Source: an uncultured Siphonobacter sp. (GTDB lineage Bacteria > Bacteroidota > Bacteroidia > Cytophagales > Spirosomataceae). Taken from it: a stretch of DNA of 54,566 bases. The DNA lies in contig CAJYHS010000173.1 of the NCBI GenBank assembly GCA_913774715.1, positions 1-54,566 of the forward strand. Direction: 5' to 3'. How positions within the stretch are numbered: position 1 is the stretch's first letter; every line of letters starts with the position of its first letter. Below the pieces are notes generated by a model. The model was not told where the DNA came from. It worked only from the letters and a program-made list of their open reading frames with translations, and did not search any database. Positions 17,077 through 26,743 of the stretch are shown here, in pieces. A program made the position numbers and the translations under genes.

Positions 17077-20000
17077 TTATTCTCCTTTGAGATATTGAAT
17101 CGTAATGATCGAATTATTCACGTTATGGATCGCTTCCAGGTGCTCAGCCCGAATGCGGAAGGCTTCCTGTAGATTGAGCAGAAAGTTATAATAACCAATA
17201 CTTCCGAGGCGGTAACTATCCTGGGCGGCCTTGATGATTTCATTGGCCTGGTTAAGCCCGAACGATTCATAATAGTCCAGAGCTTCGCTGTAGGCCCGGT
17301 AATCAGAAGCGGCTTTGTCATAAGATCCCCGTAGCTCGTAACTATTTAGTGAAATCTGCTGCTGAGCAATCTCAATATCCTTTCTTGCTCCGGCCTGTCG
17401 GGATTTATACTGCCATTGCCAGAGCGGCACGGTTAAGCCAAATTCCCAGCGATAACGCACGTTAGTTTCAGCGTTACCCTGATTCATGTATCCGAACGAG
17501 ATCCCGGGCAGAGCACGGCTTTTCTCAACCTTCAGCATGCTTTCATTCAGCTTACGATTTTGTTCATAAAAGGCCAGTCTTGGATTAGAAGAAAAAGAAG
17601 TATCCGCCGCTGAAATGGCCGACCCGTAAGTCAATCGTTTGAAATCACCTAAGATCAAACGGGTACTATCGGGAGCTAATCCCGTCAGGATCCATAACTG
17701 AATGCGGGCACCGCGAAGCCGGGCTTTCGACTGACGCAGGTAAATCGCATTTTCCCGGTACTGAGCCTCGGCATTGAGCCGTTCAATTCGGGAGATCTGC
17801 CCCACATTCAGTCGCACCTCGGTTACTCTTACGAAATTAGCCAGTAGGCTATCCTGCTGCTGGTAATTGGTAATCATCCGATTGTAATACAGGATATCAT
17901 TATAAATTGAGCGTACCTGATAAGATAAGTCGTTGAATACAACTCCTTTTTCGGCTTCATTCAGTTTAATTTGCTGACGCTGAGCCTGCCTCTGATTGGT
18001 ATAGACGGTTGGAAACTGGATGGTCTGTAAAAAACCCAGTCGATAATCCGTTCCGCTGGGAGCCTGTGTATACAACCGGGGAGCTTCCAGATTGAAGGTT
18101 GCGGGTAACAATACCTTTTCTTTTTCTATCCGTAAGTCCGCCAGGCGGGTTTGTGGGTTTCCTTTTTTTGTTAACTCCAGAGCCTTTTCCAGCGTTAACT
18201 CCCGCACGTCTTCTACCTGGGGTACTTCCGGTTTCGTTTGAGCAGAAACGCTGTTAGTTAAGAAAGAAGCCCCTATTAATAAAGCAATTACAGCAGTGGC
18301 AGGAATGGCCTTATGGGTCGTTGTTCCCTTTTTGGATTTACCGACAAAAATGGCGTAGAGAATGGGTAATACAATCAGTGTCAACACCGTAGCGGTTAAC
18401 AACCCTCCGATTACTACCGTTGCCAGCGGCTTCTGTACTTCTGAGCCCACACTGGTAGACAAGGCCATGGGCATGAAGCCTAAAGCAGCTACGAACGAAG
18501 TCATCAAAATCGGGCGGAAACGCTCTTCAATTCCTTTCATTACCCGTTCGTTGGGATCGTCGATTCCTTCGTCACCCAAGGTATTGAAGTGACTGATTAA
18601 CAGAATTCCGTTCAATACCGCTACCCCAAACAGGGCAATAAAACCGACACCCGCTGAAATACTAAAGTTCATGTCGCGTAACAGTAAGGAGAACACTCCT
18701 CCTACTGCCGATAACGGAACAACCGCATAAATCAGGAAACTATCGCGGAAGTTGCGGAAGGTCAGGAATAATAACCCGAAGATTACCAGCAGTGCAATTG
18801 GTACTACGATGGATAACCGGGCCTTGGCACGACCAAAGTTTTCGAAATCACCGCCGTAATTGATATCATACCCTTTGGGCAGTTTTACCTTCGCATCCAC
18901 CTGCTTAATTACATCATCTACAACGGATTGTAAATCACGGCCCCGCACGTTGAAACCAAGGTTAACCACCCGCTTCATGTTTTCGTGAACGATCTCAGAC
19001 GGCCCAACACTTTCAGAAATTCTGGCGATTTCACGTAAAGGAATCGGGTTATTATTCTGATCGTTAATTAACAGGTTTTCAATATTTTCGGGACGCGTCC
19101 GGTCTTCTCCCGTCAGGCGAAGCGTTACATCAAAACGACGATCGCCTTCATAAACTACTCCTGCGGTTGCTCCCCCAAAAGCCATTTGAATGGCTCGGTT
19201 CACCTGTTCGACTTTAATGCCATGCACGGCCATTCGCTGACGGTCGTAGTTAATGTTCAGTTGCGGTAAGCCAAACACTTTGCTCCCTTTTACATCAACG
19301 GCTCCGTCTACATTCCGAACGATTTGAATGATCTGCTTGGTTTTTGCTACCAGCGTATCCAGATCGGTGCCGTATAACTGCACGACTACCTGCGTACGAG
19401 CCCCGGAAATCATGTCATTCACCCGGCTTTCAATGGGCTGCGAAATGGCATATAAGGGGCCGGGAAACTGGGCCATGTATTCATTTACCTTGATGGCTAA
19501 CTCTTGCTGGTTAGTGGCTTTCGTCCAGTATTTCTTGTCCTTCAATTCCACATATACTTCCTGGGATTCTAGTGGTAAGGGATCAACTTTCACCTCGGAA
19601 GTACCAATTTTGGAAACAATTCCTTCCACTTCATCCGGGAATTCTTTCATAATTCCTTCCTGGAAAATCTGGCTTTGCCGGATGGATTCGGATAAGGTAG
19701 TTCCCACGGGTAAATCCATATCAACTACCATATCCCCTTCCTGAATCTGAGGCATGAACTCGCCGCCGATTTTGCCAAAGCCAATGATACCTGCTGCTAA
19801 AACAACTAATGCAAACGCAATAACTACGATTTTATATCGCAGCCCCAAACGAATGACAGGCCGTAAGCCTTTGAGGAAAAACTGAACAATTTTTTCGGAG
19901 AATCCGTCGTGATGCACTGACTTCGGCGGACGTAGTAATACGGCACACATCATCGGCACATAGGTAACGGCCAGAATTAAGGCCCCGATAATGGCAAAAG

Positions 20001-21450
20001 CTACCGTTTTCGCCATGGGCGAGAACATTTTTCCTTCAATGCCCTGAAGGGTCAGAATCGGAACGTATACGATCAGAATGATTAACCCTCCGAAAATTAC
20101 CGACTTCTTTACTTCAGCCGCCGCTGAAATAACTACCTCCTGACGGTCCTTGTAGGTCATTTTCTTACCCGCAAATTTGCTGAGCGAAATGGCCAGGAAA
20201 AGTACGGCGGACTCGACGACGATAATGGCCGGATCGACTAACAGACCGAAGTCAATGGCTCCAAGACTCATGACGTTACCAACTACGTCAAACTCTTTCA
20301 TCCAGATAAAGGCGAATAACATGGCCAGCGGTATCACTGAAGCTGCCAGTAAACTGGCCCGCCAGTTACCCAGGAATACCAGAATGACAATCATCACGAT
20401 AATGGCTCCTTCGATCAGGTTTTTAGCTACCGTCGAGATCGCGGCATTCACCAATTTCGAACGATCCAGGAAGGGTTCAATGGTTAATCCGGGAGGTAAC
20501 TCTTTCTGAATTTCAGCAAATCGTTCTTTCAAACGGGTAATCACTTCATTACCATTGGCTCCTTTCATCATCAGAATAGAACCGCCGACCACTTCGCCTT
20601 CGCCGTTATTAGATAGAGCACCAAAACGCAGGGCATGGCCAAATTCTACATCGGCTACGTCTCTTACCAAAATGGGAACACTGCCATTTTTCTTGATTAC
20701 AGCATTCTCAATATCTTCCAGCGACTGAGCCAGACCGATCCCGCGAATGGTAAAGGCTTTATTATCTTTTTCGATGTAGGCACCACCAGTATTACTATTG
20801 CCTTTATTCAAAGCTTCATATAACTCATCCACACTAACACCCAGGGCTTTCATTTGATCAGTCTTGATCTGAGCCTGGTATTCCTTAGCATAACCACCAT
20901 ATCCACTCACGTCGGCTACGCCAGCTAAGCCTAGTAATTTTCGACGGACGACCCAATCCTGAATCGTACGGATTTCAGTGAGTGTATAAGGACTATTCGT
21001 TAAGTCTTTGGGGCGAATGACATACTGATAAATCTCACCCAAACCCGTCGAAACCGGTCCCAGGATGGGGGTACCGGCTCCCTCGGGAATTTCGGCCTGC
21101 ACCTGAGTCAGGCGTTCAAATACCTGCTGACGAGCCCAGTAAATGTCGGTATCGTCAGTAAAGATGAGTTTAACAACGGAGGAACCGAACTTGGAATAGG
21201 AACGTGCTTCCACCAAACCGGGAATATTGGCCATAGCCATTTCCAGCGGAGTAGTGATGTAACGTTCAATCTCAAGTGACGATAAATTCGGGGAGTTAGT
21301 AATGACGTCTACCTGTTGATTGGTAACGTCGGGCACGGCATCAATGGGAAGGGTTTTTAATGAGTAACCACCCCAAATCGCCATTACCAGCACCAGAAGA
21401 CCGATGGTAAACGGACTTCGGACGCTAAATGTAATTAGCTTATCAATCAT
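17077..21450 (-). CDS. CusA/CzcA heavy-metal RND pump fused to a TolC-type channel
   Basis: Residues 1 to about 1045 are a full RND proton antiporter of the heavy-metal group: first TM (FTIGLLVLVMAIWGGYSL), periplasmic loops, GNVMSLGAIDFGLLVDPAIIVVESAV with the charged residues of TM4, and the final TM bundle ending LPILYAIFVGKSKK. Residues about 1071-1457 are an outer-membrane efflux (TolC) domain with its long helical repeats. At the junction (about 1052-1070) is a hydrophobic stretch ending TNSVSAQ that looks like a signal peptide. Bacteroidota often carry this fusion. With the adaptor it forms a tripartite cation exporter (Co/Zn/Cd or Cu/Ag; not resolvable here). The family's DGAV after DFGLL reads DPAI. 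Confidence 0.93.
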   Translation of the reverse strand: MIDKLITFSVRSPFTIGLLVLVMAIWGGYSLKTLPIDAVPDVTNQQVDVITNSPNLSSLEIERYITTPLEMAMANIPGLVEARSYSKFGSSVVKLIFTDDTDIYWARQQVFERLTQVQAEIPEGAGTPILGPVSTGLGEIYQYVIRPKDLTNSPYTLTEIRTIQDWVVRRKLLGLAGVADVSGYGGYAKEYQAQIKTDQMKALGVSVDELYEALNKGNSNTGGAYIEKDNKAFTIRGIGLAQSLEDIENAVIKKNGSVPILVRDVADVEFGHALRFGALSNNGEGEVVGGSILMMKGANGNEVITRLKERFAEIQKELPPGLTIEPFLDRSKLVNAAISTVAKNLIEGAIIVMIVILVFLGNWRASLLAASVIPLAMLFAFIWMKEFDVVGNVMSLGAIDFGLLVDPAIIVVESAVLFLAISLSKFAGKKMTYKDRQEVVISAAAEVKKSVIFGGLIILIVYVPILTLQGIEGKMFSPMAKTVAFAIIGALILAVTYVPMMCAVLLRPPKSVHHDGFSEKIVQFFLKGLRPVIRLGLRYKIVVIAFALVVLAAGIIGFGKIGGEFMPQIQEGDMVVDMDLPVGTTLSESIRQSQIFQEGIMKEFPDEVEGIVSKIGTSEVKVDPLPLESQEVYVELKDKKYWTKATNQQELAIKVNEYMAQFPGPLYAISQPIESRVNDMISGARTQVVVQLYGTDLDTLVAKTKQIIQIVRNVDGAVDVKGSKVFGLPQLNINYDRQRMAVHGIKVEQVNRAIQMAFGGATAGVVYEGDRRFDVTLRLTGEDRTRPENIENLLINDQNNNPIPLREIARISESVGPSEIVHENMKRVVNLGFNVRGRDLQSVVDDVIKQVDAKVKLPKGYDINYGGDFENFGRAKARLSIVVPIALLVIFGLLFLTFRNFRDSFLIYAVVPLSAVGGVFSLLLRDMNFSISAGVGFIALFGVAVLNGILLISHFNTLGDEGIDDPNERVMKGIEERFRPILMTSFVAALGFMPMALSTSVGSEVQKPLATVVIGGLLTATVLTLIVLPILYAIFVGKSKKGTTTHKAIPATAVIALLIGASFLTNSVSAQTKPEVPQVEDVRELTLEKALELTKKGNPQTRLADLRIEKEKVLLPATFNLEAPRLYTQAPSGTDYRLGFLQTIQFPTVYTNQRQAQRQQIKLNEAEKGVVFNDLSYQVRSIYNDILYYNRMITNYQQQDSLLANFVRVTEVRLNVGQISRIERLNAEAQYRENAIYLRQSKARLRGARIQLWILTGLAPDSTRLILGDFKRLTYGSAISAADTSFSSNPRLAFYEQNRKLNESMLKVEKSRALPGISFGYMNQGNAETNVRYRWEFGLTVPLWQWQYKSRQAGARKDIEIAQQQISLNSYELRGSYDKAASDYRAYSEALDYYESFGLNQANEIIKAAQDSYRLGSIGYYNFLLNLQEAFRIRAEHLEAIHNVNNSIITIQYLKGE

Positions 21451-21561
21451 AGCGGTTTTGGGTAATACAATGGCAAAAGGCCATTGTTTACCAACAGTTT
21501 ACGGTAAGTAAATAGAGCAAAATCTCAGGTCAGAAAACTGAAAATGAAGACAATAAACCCA

Positions 21562-21942
21562 TTAGGCCTGTGGAGGAGGCGTGTTGAGAATGGATTCAAT
21601 GGATTGATAAAAAGGGCAAGGGGGAAAATTAGGCGATTGAAGTAAATAGCCTAGCCAAAAGCGGCGATCAGTCTGTATGGGGAAGGTAGCATCCAGATGC
21701 TGAGGATAGACATCATGGTGATTGCCATTATTGGTATCGTCCTGTAGATCGGCTTCGAAGTAGTATTCATCGCCGGAATCGTCATTGCGAAAAGACTTAA
21801 TTTTAAGGCTACCCGAAGTTTCGTCTGCTTTAATAATCGAAATATTTCTATCTAAAGTACAATTATTCTCAACCCAAACCGGAATCGAAAATGCTGTCTG
21901 CATACCTAGAATAAACAATATGAAACACAGCAGTATTCTCAT
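21562..21942 (-). CDS. Small secreted protein ahead of the metal-efflux operon, unknown
   Basis: A 126-aa protein with a signal peptide (residues 1-19, MRILLCFILFILGMQTAFS) and a mature part containing two Cys (positions 28 and 108) and a DDTNNGNHHDVYPQHLD segment that could bind a cation, ending in PPPQA. It lies 111 bases upstream of the RND gene on the same strand, so it is probably the first gene of the efflux unit, as small periplasmic proteins often are in metal-resistance operons. I do not recognise a family. Confidence 0.6.
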   Translation of the reverse strand: MRILLCFILFILGMQTAFSIPVWVENNCTLDRNISIIKADETSGSLKIKSFRNDDSGDEYYFEADLQDDTNNGNHHDVYPQHLDATFPIQTDRRFWLGYLLQSPNFPPCPFYQSIESILNTPPPQA

Positions 21943-22143
21943 TACCGTTCTGTCGGCTCAGCCTTCTTTAATGAAATTTCCGTAACAAAACAGTTCAAAG
22001 GAATTAATTTTCCATTAGAATTTCAAGAATTTGGCTCAATTTAATCCAGTTTTTGTTTTAAAATGCGACGAAGCATATGATTTCTGATAGAAGATTCAAA
22101 TCCTCATTAGAGTTACATAGCCTCTATTGAAGAGGTACAAAAA

Positions 22144-22168
22144 AAGGGGAAAGCATAGCTTTCCCCTT
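22144..22168 (-). terminator. Terminator of the trehalose gene
   Basis: Perfect 11-bp arms 22144-22154 and 22158-22168 (AAGGGGAAAGC/GCTTTCCCCTT) followed by a T run on the minus strand. Confidence 0.8.
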
Positions 22169-22190
22169 CTAAAAAATGTACTAGTTTATA

Positions 22191-24452
22191 CTACGCCGAA
22201 GCTAGTTCAGGATTAGGTGTTAGATCAATATTTTCGTCACTTTGATCCATTCCGGTAAAGCGTTGCAGGAACGTCAACACGGCTCCAGTATCAGGCAAAC
22301 TATAGCGAGCTAATGTTTTTTGTTGTCCTACTTTTATGGTTAAGGCCCGATCCGCCAGCGTCCGAAACATGTCTTCATCCGTACGGTCATCACCAATTGC
22401 CATAATAAAATCATAACTTTCATCGGAAGCCAAACGACTGGCTACACTTCCTTTATCTACGCCAGTTACCCGAACTTCTACTACTTTATTGCCATCGATA
22501 ACCTGTAGCTGATGACCCGTTAATCCCTGCAAAGTATCAATCAATTCGCGGGAACGGTCAAAGCCCAGATCATTGGTTGTATTGCGGTAATGCCAGGCCA
22601 ACGAATGGGTTTTTTCTTCGATAAACGTACCTGGACAACGCTGTACTGCCAAGTTCATAGCCTGCTTAATATTGGCTCTCCAATCAGGATGGAAGGCTTC
22701 AGGGTTTTCCTGCCAGCTGCCATCGGGTTGACGTATCGCAGCTCCGTGCTCGGCTACGAGTTGAATGGATAACGACCCGAACCAATTTTCCAGTGTTTTC
22801 TTATCCCGGCCACTAATAATAACTACTTGATTTTGAGGAACAGCCGCGAGTTCACTTAGTAGTTCGACGACCCGTTCACTGGGACGAGCCAATTCCGGGA
22901 ATTTAGCAAACGGAACAAGGGTTCCATCATAATCGAGTAGTAAAAGTCGCTTTTGAGCGTTTTGGTACTTTTCCATAATTTGTTTTCGCAGGGCAACATT
23001 TAAAATTCTTACCTCCCATTGATGTTGCTGCGATTTGGCGTTGAATAGTTGAGTTAAAAAGTCATCGGCCCATTGCACTACGTCGTACTCCCGAATTCGG
23101 GTTTGCATCAGACGCATACGTTCGCTCTGGCTTTTTTCCGGCATGGATAATGCCTGTTCAATAGCCTGAGCCATGCCCATCCGATCGGTCGGGTTAATAA
23201 GTAAAGCCTCTCCCAGCTCAGCCGCCGCTCCGGCTACTTCACTGAGAATCAATACACCCTGCTCGTCCTGACGCGTGGCAACGAACTCTTTTGCGACCAG
23301 ATTCATACCATCACGAATAGGGGTAATAAGAGCCACATCACACGCGGTATAATAGGCACATAGTTGCTCAAATGAGAGACTACGATACTGATACACAACG
23401 GGTTGCCAGCTCATGGTAGCAAAACGTCCGTTGATACGACCTGTATTTTCCTCGATCATCTGCTTTCGTTCTCCATACGAAGAAATTTCACTTCGCGAGG
23501 GAACAACTACCATAACAAAAGAGATTCGGCCATGCCATTCAGGGTGCTTCTCGAGAAATTTTTCGTACCCCTGTAGCCGATTCAGTACGCCTTTGGTATA
23601 ATCCAGACGATCTACAGAAAACAGTAACTTACTTCCTTGCAACTGCTCTCGAATGTTCTTACGCTCCTCCACCACTTCCGTCAAAGCGTACGACGAATTG
23701 AAGCGTTCGTAATCAATACTAATCGGGAAAAGATCGACTTTTACGGGACGATTACCCACCTGAATGGAACGTAACTTACTTTCATTACCAATCAGACGGT
23801 GAACTGACTTCTCGAAATGCTGAACGTAATCATTCGTATGAAAACCGATCAGATCTGCCCCAAGCATACCGTTCAGTAAGCCTTCCCTCCAGGGGCCTGG
23901 TAACATTCGGTAAATTTCGAACGAAGGAAAGGGAATATGTAAAAAGAATCCTATGGTTGCATCCGGACGACGGTCCCGAACTAACTTAGGCAATAACATC
24001 AAGTGGTAGTCGTGAATCCATAGAACATCGCCAGGTTGATAAAGGTCAGCTAAACGATCAGCAAAAGCTTCATTAGCTTGTTGATACGCTTGCCAATCCG
24101 AGTCTTTATAGGTTGCAAAGGTTGGAAAGTAATGAAACAGAGGCCAGATCGTCGAATTAGAAAGTCCGTTGTAAAAGCCATCATTTACTTCATTATCAAG
24201 CCAAAGTGGAGCGATTTTAAACGTACCTGTGGACTGCTTCGTCTCATTAAATTCTTCCCACAATTCAGGAGAAAAATCAGCATTTCCTACCCAGATTACT
24301 TCTTCTGGACTAAACGACGAACGATCCTGAGCCTGTAAGTAACTTTTTAAAGCAGTAGCAAGCCCTCCTGCACTTTCCAGTAACTGAACACCAGATTCCT
24401 GACGCAGGAGTTGAATAGGTAACCTATTTGATACAATGATAAGTCGTTTCAT
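22191..24452 (-). CDS. Bifunctional trehalose-6-phosphate synthase/phosphatase
   Basis: A fused OtsA-OtsB protein (753 aa) that makes trehalose-6-phosphate from UDP-glucose and glucose-6-phosphate and then removes the phosphate. Residues about 1-470 are a GT20 synthase: RLIIVSNRLPIQ, SAGGLATAL, VLWIHDYHLMLLPKL, FFLHIPFPSFEIYRMLP, VDRLDYTKGV and TPIRDGMNLVAKEFVA. Residues about 495-740 are a HAD-type phosphatase: LLLDYDGTLVPF (catalytic Asp near 502), VVIISGRD and IGDDRTDEDMF. Cytosolic stress and osmolyte metabolism. Single gene with a terminator 3' and a long 5' spacer; fusions of this order are known in several Bacteroidota. Confidence 0.96.
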   Translation of the reverse strand: MKRLIIVSNRLPIQLLRQESGVQLLESAGGLATALKSYLQAQDRSSFSPEEVIWVGNADFSPELWEEFNETKQSTGTFKIAPLWLDNEVNDGFYNGLSNSTIWPLFHYFPTFATYKDSDWQAYQQANEAFADRLADLYQPGDVLWIHDYHLMLLPKLVRDRRPDATIGFFLHIPFPSFEIYRMLPGPWREGLLNGMLGADLIGFHTNDYVQHFEKSVHRLIGNESKLRSIQVGNRPVKVDLFPISIDYERFNSSYALTEVVEERKNIREQLQGSKLLFSVDRLDYTKGVLNRLQGYEKFLEKHPEWHGRISFVMVVVPSRSEISSYGERKQMIEENTGRINGRFATMSWQPVVYQYRSLSFEQLCAYYTACDVALITPIRDGMNLVAKEFVATRQDEQGVLILSEVAGAAAELGEALLINPTDRMGMAQAIEQALSMPEKSQSERMRLMQTRIREYDVVQWADDFLTQLFNAKSQQHQWEVRILNVALRKQIMEKYQNAQKRLLLLDYDGTLVPFAKFPELARPSERVVELLSELAAVPQNQVVIISGRDKKTLENWFGSLSIQLVAEHGAAIRQPDGSWQENPEAFHPDWRANIKQAMNLAVQRCPGTFIEEKTHSLAWHYRNTTNDLGFDRSRELIDTLQGLTGHQLQVIDGNKVVEVRVTGVDKGSVASRLASDESYDFIMAIGDDRTDEDMFRTLADRALTIKVGQQKTLARYSLPDTGAVLTFLQRFTGMDQSDENIDLTPNPELASA

Positions 24453-24741
24453 ATGATTCAGTGCGGATTGAATTTTAGGACTGCATAACCGTTTTATGCC
24501 CGTTTCGCAGGCATATTGGGAAAAAATGAGGAATACATTTCCTTATTTTTTCTACTATAAGGTTGCAGCCTTTAAAGAGTTAGTTATACTTAAATAACCA
24601 ATCTAACAAGTTCTATTACTCGAACTTATTCATGAATATCTTCCGCGAGATTCATGCACCATCAGTGAAATAATTACTGACGTAGACGGATTATTAAATT
24701 CAGATCAGTCATCACCAATCTGGAATGAAGAAGAAAAAATG

Positions 24742-24903
24742 TCAAGCTATTCCTTCCATAACCAGCAGATACAGGATACCTGCTACTAAGGTAATAACGC
24801 CTAACATAGGTGAGCTTTCAGAAGTGGGAAGCAGACGGAGATGGCGTATTTTCCGACGGCGGAGCCTAGACCAGGCTAATACATGAATCGGTTCAACTAT
24901 CAT
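24742..24903 (-). CDS. Possible small membrane protein
   Basis: A 53-aa frame from ATG 24903: a polar, Arg-rich first half (RLRRRKIRHLRLL) and a C-terminal hydrophobic helix (MLGVITLVAGILYLLVM) with Lys/Arg on the inner side, the form of a small membrane protein with its N-terminus in the cytoplasm. A perfect TAnnTTTG box lies 25 bases upstream (24928-24935), inside a frame extension to a TTG at 24930, which favours the ATG. It stands alone in a long spacer. No family recognised; it could be a chance frame. Confidence 0.35.
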   Translation of the reverse strand: MIVEPIHVLAWSRLRRRKIRHLRLLPTSESSPMLGVITLVAGILYLLVMEGIA

Positions 24904-24927
24904 GGTGTACTGGTTTGGTGCTATTAG

Positions 24928-24935
24928 CAAATTTA
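24928..24935 (-). promoter_or_regulatory. -7 promoter element for the small membrane ORF
   Basis: Reads TAAATTTG on the minus strand, matching TAnnTTTG. No good -33 match at 19-21 bases. Confidence 0.3.
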
Positions 24936-25186
24936 CGTCCCAAGCCTTAGCCTCACCTTAACGAATCATTAAAAAGTACTTAACATAACCTAGGCTGGGT
25001 TCTTGTCTTACCGGTTTCGAGTTAATAATTGATCTAACCTCGTCTCAAAAATATGTTTCACCTCTACCTTCATCAATTCTTAAGTCAATAACTTTTCCTC
25101 TTCACCTCTGCAATAGTAAATTATCGTTCCTTTGGCTTTATTTGAGCAATCTTAAGGGTATTTTCCACTATTAGTCTAACTATTTC

Positions 25187-25480
25187 ATGCTATTTCACCT
25201 TGTAAAACCAGATTACTGGAAGCGGTATGAAGGTCAAAAATCTTATGCTCCCGAGACCTTTGCTGAAGAAGGCTTTATTCATTTGAGTACCCAGTCGCAA
25301 GTGGCAGGAGTGCTTGAACGCTATTATCAAAACATACGACCTTTAGTACTCTTGCACCTGGATGAAACCCGATTCGAAGCTCCATTGAAATTTGAGCCTT
25401 CCACGGGCGGCGAGCTTTTCCCGCATCTATATGGTCCACTGAATCAGGAATCCATTGTACGTATTGAAGAGCTATTCTAA
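25187..25480 (+). CDS. DUF952 family protein
   Basis: A 97-aa protein of the DUF952 family, recognised by its FHLVKPDYWKRY start, the central EEGFIHLSTQSQVAGVLERYY, LVLLHLDETRFEAPLKFEP and the end FPHLYGPLNQESIVRIEEL. The fold is related to ADP-ribosyltransferase-like small proteins in other species, but a function for this family is not established. It is followed 53 bases later by the Gfo/Idh/MocA gene on the same strand and is probably co-transcribed with it. Confidence 0.85.
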   Translation: MLFHLVKPDYWKRYEGQKSYAPETFAEEGFIHLSTQSQVAGVLERYYQNIRPLVLLHLDETRFEAPLKFEPSTGGELFPHLYGPLNQESIVRIEELF

Positions 25481-25533
25481 CGTGTATGGGTATAGGTTTT
25501 TTAAAATCTTATTTACAAACAACCTTACCCTAC

Positions 25534-26652
25534 ATGTACTCTCTTCCTTACGAAACCTTGCGACTTGGTGTTATTGGCATGGGCGGTTTCGGCCTTTTTG
25601 CTACGCAACATTTCCTTCAGGTTCCAGATACTCAGTTAATTGCTATTGCCGGAACCTTTCGTGAACAATCCCAGCAAGCTGCTCGCCGATTCAAAGCAGA
25701 TATTCTGGAAACGCCGGAAGAGCTCGTGCGTCGGGAAGACATTGACGTCGTATACCTTGCTACGCCACCCGCTCTGCACTACCAACAGGCTTTATTATGC
25801 TTACAACACGGGAAACACGTCATCTGTGAAAAACCGTTGGCGTTGACACCCGATCAGGGAAAAGAAATGCTGGCGTTGGCAAAGGCGAAAGGATTGCTGG
25901 TTATTACCAATCTTATGCAACGTTACAACCCGATGATTGGTCGGGTACAGCAAATCATCAAGCGAAATTTGCTGGGAAAACCGCTTCATGGGTACTTTGA
26001 AAATTATGCTAGCGATGAAGGACTGAGTGCTTCCCATTGGTTTTGGAACCGGGAGATTAGTGGAGGAATTTTTATTGAACACGGCGTTCACTTCTTTGAT
26101 TTGTTTGAATATTGGCTGGGAGCAGGTAATGTAGTAGCAGCCCAGCGGGTGTTACGTCCGGAAAGCGGCCTGGAAGAACAGGTACATGCTACAGTTCGTT
26201 ACGAAAATGATGTGCTTGTGAACTTCTATCACGGCTTTACCCAACCGGGTCGACTGGATCGGCAGGAGTTACGGATTGTGTTTGAACACGGAGACATTAC
26301 CCTGGAAGAATGGGTGCCTACGCGACTAAAACTTCGGGGTATCGTTAATGAAGAGCAAATGCAGCAATTGTTAGACATTTTCCCGGGAGCTGGATTCGAC
26401 ATTTCGGCCGTCTACGGAGGAGCCGAACGAAGACAGCGTGGGCGGCATCAGGACATCGAAGCATTCCAGAAAATTGAATTGCACTTTGGTCATGAGACCG
26501 ACAAGCAACATCTGTATGGTGAGCTCTTGAGAAATTTCTTTACCGAACAATCTGATTACCTCCGTGGACGTATCGAGAAACGTCGCAGTACCGAAGAAAA
26601 TGGTTTGCGATCGCTGGAAATGGCTTACCAGGCTAGTTTAATGGCTTTATAA
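25534..26652 (+). CDS. Gfo/Idh/MocA-family oxidoreductase
   Basis: A 372-aa NAD(P)-dependent dehydrogenase. The Rossmann motif GVIGMGGFG is close to the N-terminus when ATG 25534 is used; the longer frame from 25486 adds a 16-residue segment with no domain value. DVVYLATPPALHYQQALLCLQHGKHVICEKPLALT is the classic family core with the catalytic-region EKP, and the C-terminal part has HFFDLFEYWLG of the substrate-binding domain. Substrates in this family are sugars, inositols or their derivatives and cannot be named here. A strong terminator follows. Confidence 0.88.
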   Translation: MYSLPYETLRLGVIGMGGFGLFATQHFLQVPDTQLIAIAGTFREQSQQAARRFKADILETPEELVRREDIDVVYLATPPALHYQQALLCLQHGKHVICEKPLALTPDQGKEMLALAKAKGLLVITNLMQRYNPMIGRVQQIIKRNLLGKPLHGYFENYASDEGLSASHWFWNREISGGIFIEHGVHFFDLFEYWLGAGNVVAAQRVLRPESGLEEQVHATVRYENDVLVNFYHGFTQPGRLDRQELRIVFEHGDITLEEWVPTRLKLRGIVNEEQMQQLLDIFPGAGFDISAVYGGAERRQRGRHQDIEAFQKIELHFGHETDKQHLYGELLRNFFTEQSDYLRGRIEKRRSTEENGLRSLEMAYQASLMAL

Positions 26653-26682
26653 ATTTACTTTGTTTCAATATCAGCTGTCATT

Positions 26683-26726
26683 CTGCCCAAAGAGCCGCTT
26701 ATCTGTATAAGCGGCTCTTTGGGCAG
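26683..26726. terminator. Strong bidirectional terminator
   Basis: Perfect 20-bp arms 26683-26702 and 26707-26726 with loop CTGT, between the oxidoreductase (+) and the ene-reductase (-). Confidence 0.85.
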
Positions 26727-26743
26727 TTGCACTTTATCAAGTA

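Larger units (their letters stand above)
24453..25186. other. Long spacer between the trehalose gene and the DUF952 gene
   Basis: About 730 bases. It holds one candidate small gene on the minus strand (24742-24903) with a -7 promoter box. The rest is A/T-rich with no convincing frame, repeat or RNA gene. Confidence 0.5.

Noticed and set aside
19328-19744. 138-aa plus-strand frame inside the RND gene
   Set aside because: It is antisense to a conserved RND stretch; composition shows a shadow.
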